Part shown: positions 15,789-24,473 of the stretch, piece after piece
Layout: every line of letters starts with the position of its first letter
Numbering within the stretch: position 1 is the stretch's first letter
Source: Kitasatospora aureofaciens
GTDB taxonomy: Bacteria; Actinomycetota; Actinomycetes; Streptomycetales; Streptomycetaceae
Reading direction: 5' to 3'
Assembly (NCBI GenBank): GCA_000720845.1
Contig: JODU01000009.1
Location: forward strand, 124,001 to 188,000
DNA: 64,000 bases
Made by a program: the position numbers and the translations under genes
The notes under the pieces: model-generated
The model's database searches: none
What the model saw: the letters and a program-made list of their open reading frames with translations, nothing else
Told to the model about the DNA's origin: nothing

Positions 15789-17105
15789 CTAGGCCACGTC
15801 CGCGTTCTGCAGGGTGCGGGTGGTGTCCACGGTGCCCTGGCGGGCCGAGACCAGGCGGCCCTCCCGGACGACCTGGAGGGTGACGTCGGCGTTGACCAGG
15901 CGCGGGAAACCGACCGATGCCAGCTTGTCGGCGAACGTCCAGCGGAGGTCGGGAGTGAGCCCGCCCGTGCGGACCTCCAGACCGTCGTCGAGGGCCCGCC
16001 GTACGGTGTCGGCGCTCACCTCGCCGTCGCCGAGCGACTCGACGACCTGCTTGAACACGGTGTAGGCGATCCAGGTGGTCTGCACCCCGGCGTCCGCCGC
16101 GTCGACGTTGTTGTCGCCGAACGCCTGCTCCTTGATCAGCTTCTTCAGCCCGTCCCAGGCCGGGTCGCCCACCGACGGGTACCAGCCGGTGACGTACGCC
16201 CCCTCGTACGGCCCGGACGCTCCGCCGCTCGCGTTGACCGTCGTCTGGTCGACGCTGCCGAGCACGGTCGCGGTCCGTACGCCGGGGTGGTCCTCGCGGG
16301 CGCGCCGGAAGGAGTCCATGAAGGTGCCGGTGCGGTCCCCCAGGACCGGCACCACGCACCCCGGCTTCTTTCGGCCGGTGCCCTCCCGCGCCAGCGCCTG
16401 CCCGGACTGGTCGTCGTAGGCGGTGGCGTCCTCGGCCGCCCGCTGGTCGTGGGACCGCTCGTGCCCGCCCGAGACGAGGCCCGAGTCCAGCAGCCCGGGC
16501 AGCTGGTCGCCCGCGATGGTGTCGGGCCGGACGAGCGTGACCGGCCCGCAGGCGTCGGCGAGCGCGCTGCCGAGCCCCGCGAGCAGCGCCGGCTGGCCCC
16601 CGTTGACCGGGTACGACAGGGGACTGGTGAACTCCGTGTTGGTGAGGCCGTAGCCGCCGATGTACGGGATGCGGGCGCCCTCCAGGACGGGGAAGAAGGA
16701 GTCCGCGTACTGGCTGTAGGAGCCCACGACGGCGACCGCGTTCTCCTTGACGGCACGGCGGGCGCACTTCGCCGCGGTCACGCTGTCGTTGTGGTCGTTG
16801 CAGGTCAGGACGTTGAGCTTGCGGCCGCCCAGGCCGCCCTGGGCGTTGACCCAGCGGGCGTAGGCCTGGGCCAGGGAGGGCATGCCGGGCTTGTTGGTCG
16901 CGCCGGTGTCCTGCGGCGCCCAGGTCATGACGGTGATGGGGTCGGCCCCGGAGCCCCCCGTGGCACCGGGGACGACCCCGCAGCCGGCGGCGAGTGACGC
17001 GCACGCCACCAGCGCGCCCGCGGACAGGACGCCGGTGCGGGTGGCCCGGGAGCGGCCGCGGAGGCCGCCGGGGAACGTGCTGCGGATGGGACGCCTGCCG
17101 GTCAT
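15789..17105 (-). CDS. ABC-type substrate-binding lipoprotein (branched-chain amino-acid type)
   Basis: 438 residues from ATG 17105. Signal peptide with basic start (RRPIRSTFPGGLRGRSRATRT) written in parts: RSRATRTG, hydrophobic GVLSAGALVACASLAAGC; the lipobox LAAGC predicts lipid attachment at Cys. The mature part has the periplasmic-binding type I fold of LivJ-like receptors: AYARWVNAQGGLGGRKLNVLTCND, AVAVVGSYSQYADSFFPVLE, FTSPLSYPVNG, GAYVTGWYPS. No permease or ATPase gene is adjacent, so it may be an orphan receptor. Divergent from the gene at 17228. Confidence 0.82.
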   Translation of the reverse strand: MTGRRPIRSTFPGGLRGRSRATRTGVLSAGALVACASLAAGCGVVPGATGGSGADPITVMTWAPQDTGATNKPGMPSLAQAYARWVNAQGGLGGRKLNVLTCNDHNDSVTAAKCARRAVKENAVAVVGSYSQYADSFFPVLEGARIPYIGGYGLTNTEFTSPLSYPVNGGQPALLAGLGSALADACGPVTLVRPDTIAGDQLPGLLDSGLVSGGHERSHDQRAAEDATAYDDQSGQALAREGTGRKKPGCVVPVLGDRTGTFMDSFRRAREDHPGVRTATVLGSVDQTTVNASGGASGPYEGAYVTGWYPSVGDPAWDGLKKLIKEQAFGDNNVDAADAGVQTTWIAYTVFKQVVESLGDGEVSADTVRRALDDGLEVRTGGLTPDLRWTFADKLASVGFPRLVNADVTLQVVREGRLVSARQGTVDTTRTLQNADVA

Positions 17106-17227
17106 GTACCCGCACGATTCCGTCACCCGGCCAACCCGGGAGTGACCCGCGGTCAACGAGCGGTGACGCGGAGGTGAATTGCGGGTGCCGGAGGGAGGCG
17201 GGAGAGAGGAACGTAGGATCGACGACC

Positions 17228-17722
17228 GTGCAAGGTTCGGAGAACTCTTCCCGTCGCGGCCGTCGCTCCTCCACCATGGGCGGCATGCCACTCAACGACA
17301 TGCCGTGGTGGCGCTGGCGCAGCCAGGTGCGCTCCGCGCTGCACATGCTCTCCGCCCCCGCCTTCCAACGGGACGTCTGGCTGGCCGGCGTCGACGGCTA
17401 CGGGGACGTCACCGACGCCGTGTACCGCCTGGTGGAGGACACCTGGCTGGACCACTGGTCGGCCGAGAAGTACGTGGGCACGGTCTTCCGCGACTCGCAG
17501 GAGGCGGCGCTGGTCGACACCGCCGTGCTGCGGGTCCTGCGGATCATGCACCAGGTGGGGCCGGACGCGCCGGTGACCGCGTACCTGGAACACGCGGACT
17601 GGCCGGAGGCGGTGCGGGCGGCGCGCGACGCGCACGTACGGCTGGCCACCAGTGACGGCGAGGACCCGGAGGCGGAGCCGCGCTCGCTCGAGGTGCTGCA
17701 GATCCTGACCCGGTCCGCCTGA
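17228..17722 (+). CDS. conserved hypothetical protein (SCO-type, 164 aa)
   Basis: Soluble 164-residue protein of unknown function. GTG 17228 is preferred because AGGA lies 9 nt upstream; ATG at 17276 or 17285 would give a shorter protein starting at MGGMPLNDMPWWRWRS. The core is Trp-rich and helical (MPWWRWRSQVRSALHMLS, DVWLAGVDGYGDVTDAVYRL, VEDTWLDHWSAEKYVGTVF). No signal peptide, membrane span or catalytic motif is visible. It lies 47 nt upstream of purU on the same strand and may be co-transcribed with it. Confidence 0.7.
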   Translation: MQGSENSSRRGRRSSTMGGMPLNDMPWWRWRSQVRSALHMLSAPAFQRDVWLAGVDGYGDVTDAVYRLVEDTWLDHWSAEKYVGTVFRDSQEAALVDTAVLRVLRIMHQVGPDAPVTAYLEHADWPEAVRAARDAHVRLATSDGEDPEAEPRSLEVLQILTRSA

Positions 17723-17769
17723 CGGGACGGCACGCGGTCCGGGGGGCCGGATATGGGACCCTGTGCTGC

Positions 17770-18663
17770 ATGAACGCGCAGTCCTCCGCCGCCGTCCCCT
17801 CGGCCGACGCCCCGGCCGACCAGTACGTCCTCACCCTGTCCTGCCCCGACAAGCAGGGCATCGTGCACGCCGTCTCGAGCTATCTGTTCATGACCGGCTG
17901 CAACATCGAGGACAGCCAGCAGTTCGGGGACCACGACACGGGTCTGTTCTTCATGCGGGTCCACTTCTCGGCCGGTGAGCCGGTGACCGTGGACAAGCTG
18001 CGCGCCAGCTTCACCGCGATCGGTGACGCCTTCCACATGGACTGGCAGATCAACCGGGCCGACGCGAAGATGCGCATCGTGCTCATGGTGAGCAGGTTCG
18101 GGCACTGCCTGAACGACCTGCTCTTCCGCGCCCGGATCGGCGCGCTGCCCGTGGAGATCGCGGCTGTGGTGTCCAACCACACCGACTTCGCGGAGCTGGT
18201 GGGGTCCTACGACATCCCCTTCCACCACATCCCCGTGACGAAGGACACCAAGCCGGAGGCCGAGGCCCGGGTCCTGGAGATCGTGCGCGAGGAGAACGTC
18301 GAACTGGTCGTGCTGGCCCGCTACATGCAGGTGCTCTCGGACGACCTGTGCAAGGCGCTCAGCGGGCGGATCATCAACATCCACCACTCCTTCCTGCCGA
18401 GCTTCAAGGGCGCGAAGCCGTACCACCAGGCGCACGCGCGGGGCGTGAAGCTGATCGGCGCGACCGCGCACTACGTGACGGCCGACCTCGACGAGGGGCC
18501 GATCATCGAGCAGGAGGTCGAGCGCGTCGGCCACGACGTCACGCCGGACCAGCTGGTGGCGATCGGGCGGGACGTGGAGTGCCAGGCGCTGGCGCGGGCC
18601 GTGAAGTGGCATGCGGAGCGGAGGATTCTCCTGAACGGCCGCCGCACGGTGGTCTTCGCCTAG
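17770..18663 (+). CDS. purU: formyltetrahydrofolate deformylase
   Basis: 297-residue PurU, which hydrolyses 10-formyl-THF to THF and formate, balancing one-carbon pools and feeding formate to purine synthesis. N-terminal ACT domain (YVLTLSCPDKQGIVHAVSSY, ending near residue 90) for regulation, then the formyl-transferase/hydrolase domain: VSNHTDFAELV, VLARYMQVLSDDLC, IINIHHSFLPSFKGAKPYHQ (catalytic N-H-S/H), GATAHYVTADLDEGPIIEQ with the catalytic Asp, and DVECQALARAVKWH. Full length and intact. Followed by a strong hairpin. Confidence 0.95.
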   Translation: MNAQSSAAVPSADAPADQYVLTLSCPDKQGIVHAVSSYLFMTGCNIEDSQQFGDHDTGLFFMRVHFSAGEPVTVDKLRASFTAIGDAFHMDWQINRADAKMRIVLMVSRFGHCLNDLLFRARIGALPVEIAAVVSNHTDFAELVGSYDIPFHHIPVTKDTKPEAEARVLEIVREENVELVVLARYMQVLSDDLCKALSGRIINIHHSFLPSFKGAKPYHQAHARGVKLIGATAHYVTADLDEGPIIEQEVERVGHDVTPDQLVAIGRDVECQALARAVKWHAERRILLNGRRTVVFA

Positions 18664-18723
18664 CGGCGCCCAGTGGGGCGGGGCCTTCCGCCTCGTCGGC
18701 GGCTGCGGATGCCTCGTGGCTGG

Positions 18724-18793
18724 TCGCGCAGCTCCCCGCGCCCCTGAAGGGGCATCCACTGCACGCCCTCAAGGGGCGCGGGGAGCTGCGCGA
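18724..18793. terminator. large bidirectional terminator / REP-like hairpin
   Basis: 22-bp perfect stem (18724-18745 with 18772-18793) around a 26-nt loop, between the convergent purU and anti-sigma genes. The right arm carries the dispersed GGGGCGCGGGGA-type motif also seen near 11418. The loop itself has a further short repeat of AAGGGGC/CAAGGGGC. Confidence 0.75.
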
Positions 18794-18837
18794 GCCCCCC
18801 ACAGACCCGCAGCCGCCGACGAATCCGCAACCGCCCC

Positions 18838-20118
18838 CTACATCCGGCTCAAGCCGGCCGCAGCGAACAGCACGTCCCGGATCGCCTCCCGGTCCCCCAC
18901 CTGACCCGCCGCCGCCTCCGCCGGAGGCACATGGCCCGCGGCCAGCCGGCAGAACTCCACGCCGTCCAGGGCGACATGGGCGACCTCGTGGTCGGCGGAG
19001 CCCACCGCGCCGGGGGAGTCCAGCGGGATGAGCCACTCGCCGCCGCCCGAGCCCTCGATCTCCAGCCGCAGGCTGCGTCCCGGCTCGCCCGCGGTGACCA
19101 GGTGGGGACGGTCGCCGGGCGCGGCCAGTCCGGCCCGGCGGCGGGCCGCGAGGGCGCCCGGCAGCAGCCGGGCCGCGAGGTCGATCATGCCGTTGAGATG
19201 GCGCGCGGACGGCGGCGCGTACGGATAGTCCACCGCCTCGGCGATGTCCTCCGCGTGCACCCAGCACTCGAACGCCCGGTCCAGCATCGCGTCACGCAAC
19301 GGCAGCTCGAAGTCGCCGTACGAGACCGGCATCCCGCCCGCGTCACCGGTGAACGCCACGGTCCGGACGATGCTGTGACTCTGCTCACGCCACGGCGCGC
19401 GCACCGCGCGGGTGGGCGGGTAGTGCGAGGCCCGCCAGTACGCCTCCGTGCGGGCGGCCGGTGCGCGGGTGGGCGCGGTGATGTCACCCAGCGGGTCGTC
19501 GAGGCCCAGGGCGACGGCGACCGTCCCGTCGACCGTCAGCAGGTGGGCGATGACCCCGGCGACGGTGGTGCGGCGGCTCGCGGTGTCGTCGGCCTCGAAC
19601 CAGCGCAGCCGGACCGGGGCGTGCCACTCGGCGTCCCCGAAGTCCTGGAGCAGCGCGTCGAGGCGCGCGGTCTCGGCGTCGTAGGGGGTGGCCCACTCGG
19701 GCACCGGGATGCGGGGCGGACGCCGCTCCAGGCACCCGTCCAGGACCCGGGTGCGCAGGGCGGGGTTCAGATCGAGGCTCTCCGGCCGCTGGAGCAGGGC
19801 GACGGCCTCGCGCAGGCGCAGCGCCTCCTCGGCACAGGCTTCGCACTCCTCGAGGTGATCCTCGACGGCCGCCGCTTCCTGAGCCGAGCAGGCGGCCAGC
19901 GCCCACGCACCGAGCAGTGACGTGAGCACCTGGTGCTCCAGCGCGGCCGGCGCCGGGTCGGGCAGTACCCGCCCGCCGTCCTCGACGGAGGCACGGGGCA
20001 GCGGTATGCGCGCCCTGGTGCCGGGACCGGGGCCGGTGGCGCCGGCTTCTCCGTGCTCCCCCTTCTCCCCGTGCCCGATGTCGCCGTCGTCCGCGTCGTC
20101 CGCGTCGTACGCCGTCAT
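18838..20118 (-). CDS. anti-sigma factor: zinc-finger domain fused to a maleylpyruvate-isomerase-like domain
   Basis: 426-residue protein whose ATG overlaps the sigma gene TGA (ATGA). Residues 1-60 are acidic and disordered. Around 80-95 lies the ZAS-type zinc motif H-x3-C-x2-C (EDHLEECEACAEEAL), typical of anti-sigma factors that hold ECF sigma factors. The remaining 280 residues match the mycothiol-dependent maleylpyruvate isomerase/DinB-like fold: GVIAHLLTVDGTVAVALG, REQSHSIVRTVAFTG, ECWVHAEDIAEAVDYPY with the metal-type His, and a C-terminal alpha/beta domain. The fused domain probably senses a thiol or redox ligand to release sigma (inference). The two stops of this gene and purU flank a shared terminator. 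Confidence 0.8.
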   Translation of the reverse strand: MTAYDADDADDGDIGHGEKGEHGEAGATGPGPGTRARIPLPRASVEDGGRVLPDPAPAALEHQVLTSLLGAWALAACSAQEAAAVEDHLEECEACAEEALRLREAVALLQRPESLDLNPALRTRVLDGCLERRPPRIPVPEWATPYDAETARLDALLQDFGDAEWHAPVRLRWFEADDTASRRTTVAGVIAHLLTVDGTVAVALGLDDPLGDITAPTRAPAARTEAYWRASHYPPTRAVRAPWREQSHSIVRTVAFTGDAGGMPVSYGDFELPLRDAMLDRAFECWVHAEDIAEAVDYPYAPPSARHLNGMIDLAARLLPGALAARRRAGLAAPGDRPHLVTAGEPGRSLRLEIEGSGGGEWLIPLDSPGAVGSADHEVAHVALDGVEFCRLAAGHVPPAEAAAGQVGDREAIRDVLFAAAGLSRM

Positions 20119-20708
20119 GCCGCACCCCCGTATCCGGGCGGGGCCCCGGGCTGGTGCGGGGCGGTGCCTGCGTCGCGGGCGGTGGACAGGAGCTGGAGGC
20201 CCAGGCGCAGGCGGCGGCGTGCCTCGTCCTCCGTGACACCGAGGTCGGCGGCGGTCTGGCGGTAGTCGCGGCGCTGGAAGTAGGCCAGCTCCAGCGCGGC
20301 GCGCAGCGGAGCCGGCATGGACTGCACGATGTAGTCGGCGCGGGCGGCGACCGAGGCGTGCCGCACTTTGGTCTCCAACTCCTCCGCGGTGCCCGGCCCG
20401 CCCCGGACGAGGGCCGCCGTCTCGGTCGCGCGCAGCCGCTGGACGGCGAAGCGGTGGGTGAGGCCGGCGATCCAGGTGCGCAGCGGGCCCTGCCGGGGGT
20501 CGTAGGCGTCGGGATGCTCCCAGACGTGCGCGAAGACGTCGCGCGTGATGCGGTCGGCGGCCCGCTCGTCGTCGAGCACGCGGTGCGCCAGACCGTGCAC
20601 CAGCGAGGCGAACCGGTCGTACAGCTCGCCCAGGGCGGCGGCCTCGCCGCGTGCGAGCCGCTGCTGCATCTTGCGGTCCCAGCGCAGTGGCACGTCCCTC
20701 TTCGCCAT
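20115..20708 (-). CDS. ECF RNA polymerase sigma factor
   Basis: 197-residue group IV sigma factor. Start ATG 20708 follows GGAGG by 6 nt. Region 2 reads GELYDRFASLVHGLAHRVLDD and ITRDVFAHVWEHPDAYDP (2.1-2.4); region 4 reads SMPAPLRAALELAYFQRRDY and TAADLGVTEDEARRRLRLGL. The C-terminal tail is short and disordered, with no extra domain. Coupled to the downstream anti-sigma gene, so the pair forms a regulated switch; autoregulation is likely but its promoter motif could not be fixed. Confidence 0.88.
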   Translation of the reverse strand: MAKRDVPLRWDRKMQQRLARGEAAALGELYDRFASLVHGLAHRVLDDERAADRITRDVFAHVWEHPDAYDPRQGPLRTWIAGLTHRFAVQRLRATETAALVRGGPGTAEELETKVRHASVAARADYIVQSMPAPLRAALELAYFQRRDYRQTAADLGVTEDEARRRLRLGLQLLSTARDAGTAPHQPGAPPGYGGAA

Positions 20709-20820
20709 CCGGTCCCTCCACCCCCTCCTGGTCCCAGCCTGCGGCCGCACTCTCCCCGAATGTAGTCGGCACGTCCGACAGCGCACGCCCCTTTGTTCCA
20801 ATGCGCGCCCCCGACCGGCC

Positions 20821-20892
20821 GGAGGTGATATGCACCTCCACTACCCTCTATCGTGCGACCGAATTCGATCGAACAGGATCGAAACCGTCTGA
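20821..20892 (+). promoter_or_regulatory. divergent regulatory region with two palindromes and an SD-preceded mini-ORF
   Basis: Within the 327-bp gap between the sigma and STAS genes. GGAGGTG-ATATG-CACCTCC (20821-20839) is a perfect inverted repeat, and TTCGATC/GATCGAA (20864-20870, 20877-20883) is a second. GGAGGTGAT is a full anti-SD match directly abutting ATG 20830, which opens a 20-codon frame (MHLHYPLSCDRIRSNRIETV) ending at 20892. It could be an operator, an upstream micro-ORF, or both. The rest of the gap shows no gene. Confidence 0.35.
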
Positions 20893-21035
20893 AACAAGCC
20901 AGTTCCGACCGGTCTCCGTTTCCGTCGCGGCGTTTGCGGGAACGGCCGGTGGGCAGGCGCGCCGCCAGAAGCGTAAGCGCGGCTTCCGTTTCGGGAGTTT
21001 CCCGGAGTTTCCAGACGTTCCGACGGGTGAAGGGC

Positions 21036-21416
21036 ATGGTGGTGACGTTCAACGTGACCGGCGGCGAGCGGGGCCAGTGGGCCGTGCTCCAGGTGTCGGG
21101 CGAACTGGACCTGGTGACGTCACCGGTGCTGCGGCAGCGCGTGCACGACGCGGTGGCCGAGGGGCGGCACAGCCTCGTCCTGGACCTCTCCGAGGTCCTG
21201 TTCTGCGATTCCAGCGGGGTCGGCGTCCTCATCGCGTCCCGGCGGCTCATCCGCTCCTGCCAGGGCAGGCTGCGCCTGATACTGCCCGCCCAGGGCGCCG
21301 TGGACGGCTCGCACGTCAACCGCGTCCTCGGCGCGCTGGGCGTGCGCCGGCTCTTCGACTGCCACCCCGACCTCGACTCGGCGACCGGGGACGAGCCGCG
21401 CCCCCTGTCCGCGTAG
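21036..21416 (+). CDS. anti-sigma factor antagonist (STAS domain)
   Basis: 126-residue SpoIIAA/BldG-like protein. STAS fold: WAVLQVSGELDLVTSPVLRQ, LVLDLSEVLFCDSSGVGVLI with the phosphorylatable serine in the D-S-S-G loop, then LRLILPAQGAV and VLGALGVRRLFDCH. In its unphosphorylated state it would bind an anti-sigma kinase and free a sigma factor. An HATPase anti-sigma-type protein is encoded 1.2 kb downstream (22566), a possible partner. Start may be ATG 21036 or GTG 21042, the latter better spaced from GAAGGG. Confidence 0.85.
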   Translation: MVVTFNVTGGERGQWAVLQVSGELDLVTSPVLRQRVHDAVAEGRHSLVLDLSEVLFCDSSGVGVLIASRRLIRSCQGRLRLILPAQGAVDGSHVNRVLGALGVRRLFDCHPDLDSATGDEPRPLSA

Positions 21417-21571
21417 GCCGCGCGACGGCGGCGGCGACGGCGCCGGGGTGAGCCCCGGCGACGGCGCGGCGCGGCCCATCGCGGCAAGTCCCGTCCGCGG
21501 CGGCGTCCGGCGACGTACGCTCCCGGCGAGACGTACCCCCGAACACCGACGTGAGGCGGCCGGAGAGAGAC

Positions 21572-22084
21572 ATGGTCAACAGCGAGTACGAGCGCAGGAT
21601 CGCCGCGCGGTTCACCACCTTCGACCAGGACGGCAACGGCCACATCGACCGTTCCGACTTCAGCGGGGCGGCCAAGGCCCTGCTCGCCGAGTTCGGCGTC
21701 GCCGCCCGCTCCGACAAGGGGCAGGCCCTGTACGGCGGTGCCGAGGCGCTCTGGCAGGGCCTGGCCGGCATCGCCGACCGGGACGGCGACCAGCGCATCA
21801 CCCGCGAGGAGTTCGTCACCGGAGCGGTCAAGCGGCTGCGGGACAAGCCGGACCGCTTCGCCGAGATCGCCCGCCCCTTCCTGCACGCCGCACTGGACGT
21901 CGCCGACACCGACGGTGACGGAGCGGCCACCGTCGCGGACACCGCGCGGGCGCTGACCGCGTTCGGCGTGCCGGAGGACCTCGCCCGGCCGGCCGCCGCC
22001 GCGCTCGACACCGACGGCGACGGCAGGATCGGGGAGGCGGAGATCGTCCCGGCCTTCGCCCGCTACTTCACCGTGCCCGAGTAG
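21572..22084 (+). CDS. EF-hand calcium-binding protein (calerythrin-like)
   Basis: 170-residue cytosolic protein with four EF-hand loops: DQDGNGHIDRSD (about 18-29), DRDGDQRITREE (69-80), DTDGDGAATVAD (111-122) and DTDGDGRIGEAE (145-156). Loops 1, 2 and 4 have full acidic ligands with Gly at position 6; loop 3 ends in Asp rather than Glu at position 12. This four-hand layout equals calerythrin/sarcoplasmic calcium-binding proteins found in actinomycetes, where they buffer Ca2+ or affect sporulation. GGAGAGAG precedes the ATG by a few bases. Confidence 0.88.
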   Translation: MVNSEYERRIAARFTTFDQDGNGHIDRSDFSGAAKALLAEFGVAARSDKGQALYGGAEALWQGLAGIADRDGDQRITREEFVTGAVKRLRDKPDRFAEIARPFLHAALDVADTDGDGAATVADTARALTAFGVPEDLARPAAAALDTDGDGRIGEAEIVPAFARYFTVPE

Positions 22085-22565
22085 CGCGCACGGAGCAGCC
22101 CGCCCCCCCCGGGTGTCGCGGATCGTGGCGGAACGGCGTCACGGAGCGTTGATACCGGGGCGTGTCCGCCGAGTCGCCGGTTACGGCCCGGAGTCGGTGC
22201 CACACTCCGGTACCTTGTGGGAGATGCGAGTGGTCCCGAGCGCCGGCGGTGCCGGAGTTGCCCCTGTGGTGGCTCCGGAACCGGCGGTGTGCGCCTTGCC
22301 CCGCAGGGTGCGACGGCCGTCGGCAACCGCCTGTTCGACTCCACGGAACGTGCGTCGCACAGTATGCCGCACGCGTACTCCTTCGCGCTGGAATATGCCC
22401 GAAGCGCTTGTTGGCGTGACTGTACGTCAACCATGCTGTCCTGCGGGGGATTCACGTTCCGTGACCCCTGCCCCGGCCGTTGTTCTGGCCATGCTGGAAA
22501 TGGCTACGATCGTGGCCCTCATGAGGCGCGAGCCTTTGTGTCCGCCGGTTCGGATGGTGTGAGCG
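22085..22565. other. gene-poor region ahead of the HATPase gene
   Basis: No confident gene. A + strand frame runs to a TGA at 22560-22562, only 3 nt before the next start, but its third-position GC is low and it resembles nothing I know. Around 22410-22431 there is an imperfect inverted repeat GTTGGCGT/ACGTCAAC (one mismatch) in an AT-richer patch, plausibly the promoter/operator of the HATPase gene. The G+C-rich first 40 nt contain a C8 run after the EF-hand gene. Confidence 0.4.
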
Positions 22566-23057
22566 GTGCAGGTGCTTCAAGTGCAGCTGGAGGTCCGTCC
22601 AGACCCCTCGGAAGTGGGGCGCGCCCGGCGTTGGGCGCGTTCACGGCTCGCGGGTTCGGGGATACGGGCCGATGAACCACTCGCCGAGACGCTGGTCCTG
22701 CTCGTCTCCGAGCTGGTCACCAACGCCGTGGTGCACACCGGGCGTTCGGCGGTGCTGCGGCTGGTGCTGCCGGGCGCGGTGACCGAGGAGACCGAGGAGG
22801 CCACCGTCCGCCTCGAAGTGGACGACGCCAGTGACCGGGCCCCCGTGCCCCGTTGTGCGGGCGGCGAGGCGACGGGCGGCCGGGGCCTCGCCCTCGTGGA
22901 CGGCCTCGCCGACCGCTGGGGCTGGAGCCGGGAGGGCACCGGCAAGCGCATCTGGTGCGAACTGGACCGGTGCGCCGCGGGCGAGGAGAGTCCGCCCGCC
23001 TGCGGGAGCGGCGGCGGCACGGTGGCGTACGAGGGCTTCGCGTACGAAGTGGTGTAA
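22566..23057 (+). CDS. HATPase-type anti-sigma regulatory protein (RsbW/SpoIIAB-like)
   Basis: 163-residue GHKL ATPase-fold protein. N box ETLVLLVSELVTNAVVHTGR (residues about 38-57), G1 box LEVDDASDRAP, and G2 box GGRGLALVDGLADRWGW are clear. There is no H box, as usual for SpoIIAB/RsbW serine kinases that phosphorylate STAS antagonists and bind sigma factors. The GTG start lacks a strong ribosome site. The STAS gene nearby at 21036 could be its substrate, though Streptomyces encodes dozens of each. Confidence 0.82.
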   Translation: MQVLQVQLEVRPDPSEVGRARRWARSRLAGSGIRADEPLAETLVLLVSELVTNAVVHTGRSAVLRLVLPGAVTEETEEATVRLEVDDASDRAPVPRCAGGEATGGRGLALVDGLADRWGWSREGTGKRIWCELDRCAAGEESPPACGSGGGTVAYEGFAYEVV

Positions 23058-23349
23058 CGGCCGTGCGCCGGGGTGTGCTTCCGTGCGCGGCCCGGCGAAA
23101 CGGAACGCAAGGGATGAAATCCCCCTCCCTGGTTGACGGATCGTGACCGTTTCCTCACGCTTGTAGGCAACGATTCGCCGCGAGGGGACGACGAGGGCTC
23201 GGTGACGGAGCCCTCGACGAGCGTGGGTCGTGTCGGCGGCGGTTCCCTCGGGGGCGACGGGAGCCGGGCGGGAGCGCCGGAGTCGGGTGGCGGCGCGCGG
23301 TGCCGTGCTCGGGGCGGACAACGCCGCGCCGCCGGCCGACGAGTCCCGC

Positions 23350-24402
23350 TCACTGTCCACAGGCTGTGGACAACTCCGTGCGGAACGTGCGCCGGTATGC
23401 GGTCGGCGTGACCCCGAGCGCCGCCTGCAGGTGCTGCCGCATCGACTGGGCGGTGCCGAATCCCGCGTCCTGGGCGATCTGGTCGACCGACAGCGCGGTG
23501 GACTCCAGCAGGTGCCGGGCCCGTTCGACGCGCTGCCGGGTGAGCCACTGGCCGGGACTGACGCCGACCTCCTCGCGGAACCGGCGGGTGAAGGTGCGTA
23601 CCGACATCGACTCCTGGGCGGCCATGTCCCGCAGCTGGATCGGCTCGTGCAGGCGGCCCAGCGCCCAGGCGCGGGCCCCCGTCGTGGACGACTGCTGCGG
23701 ATCGGGCACCGGCCGCTCGATGTACTGCGCCTGCCCGCCGTCCCGGTGCGGCGGTACGACGGTGCGGCGGGCCACCTCGTTGGCCACGGCGGTGCCGTGG
23801 TCCCGGCGCACGATGTGCACGCACAGGTCGATCCCGGCCGCGACCCCGGCCGAGGTGAGCACGTCCCCGTCGTCGACGAACAGCACGTCGGCGTCCACCC
23901 GCACCTTCGGGAACAGCCCCTGGAAGTGCTCGGCGGAGGCCCAGTGCGTGGTCGCCGGACGGCCGTCCAGATATCCGGCGGCGGCCAGTACGAACCCGCC
24001 GGTGCAGATCGCGACGAGCCGGGTGCCGGGCCGCACCAGGGCCAGCGCGGCGGCCAGTTCCCCGGTCAGCACGCCCTCCTCGTAGACGGGACCCAACTCG
24101 TAGGAGGCGGGGACCACGACCGTGTCGGCGGTGGCCAGGGCCTCGGGGCCGTTGCCGACCAGGATCTCGAAGTCGGCGTCCGTGGCAACCGGGCCCGGCG
24201 GGCGGACCGAGCAGGTGACGACCTCGTACAGCCGGCGCCGCTGCTCGTCGCGGGCGAGGCCGAAGATGCGCTGCGCGATGCCCAGCTCGAAGGGGAGCAG
24301 GCCGTCGAGGGCGAGGACGACGACGCGGTGCGGGCGGACGGGGGTACGGGGGTCGTCGGAGGCGGCGGGAGCGGCGGGGGCGTCGAGGGTGTCGGAGGCC
24401 AT
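23350..24402 (-). CDS. GlxA-type transcriptional regulator (DJ-1/PfpI domain + AraC HTH)
   Basis: 350-residue regulator. Residues about 25-200 form a class I glutamine-amidotransferase/DJ-1-like domain (RVVVLALDGLLPFELGIAQR, VAICTGGFVLAAAGYLDGR with the nucleophile-elbow Cys, THWASAEHFQ). The C-terminal about 100 residues are an AraC double helix-turn-helix (MSVRTFTRRFREEVGVSPGQWL; SVDQIAQDAGFGTAQSMRQHL). This is the same layout as AdpA, but the length and DJ-1 details are those of the wider GlxA group, so I do not call it adpA. It is divergent from an MFS gene it may control. Confidence 0.88.
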   Translation of the reverse strand: MASDTLDAPAAPAASDDPRTPVRPHRVVVLALDGLLPFELGIAQRIFGLARDEQRRRLYEVVTCSVRPPGPVATDADFEILVGNGPEALATADTVVVPASYELGPVYEEGVLTGELAAALALVRPGTRLVAICTGGFVLAAAGYLDGRPATTHWASAEHFQGLFPKVRVDADVLFVDDGDVLTSAGVAAGIDLCVHIVRRDHGTAVANEVARRTVVPPHRDGGQAQYIERPVPDPQQSSTTGARAWALGRLHEPIQLRDMAAQESMSVRTFTRRFREEVGVSPGQWLTRQRVERARHLLESTALSVDQIAQDAGFGTAQSMRQHLQAALGVTPTAYRRTFRTELSTACGQ

Positions 24403-24473
24403 GGCCCGATCCTAGCGAACGCTGTCCTTCGGGCCACTGGATCGGACGCGGCCCCGCTCGGAGACTCTGTGAC

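Noticed and set aside
22113..22562. 149-codon frame ending 3 nt before the HATPase start.
   Set aside because: Low third-position GC for this genome and no recognisable sequence; noted only as part of the gene-poor region.
23350..24402. Assignment as adpA.
   Set aside because: DJ-1 plus AraC layout is shared by many GlxA-type proteins; the neighbours and N-terminus do not match adpA.
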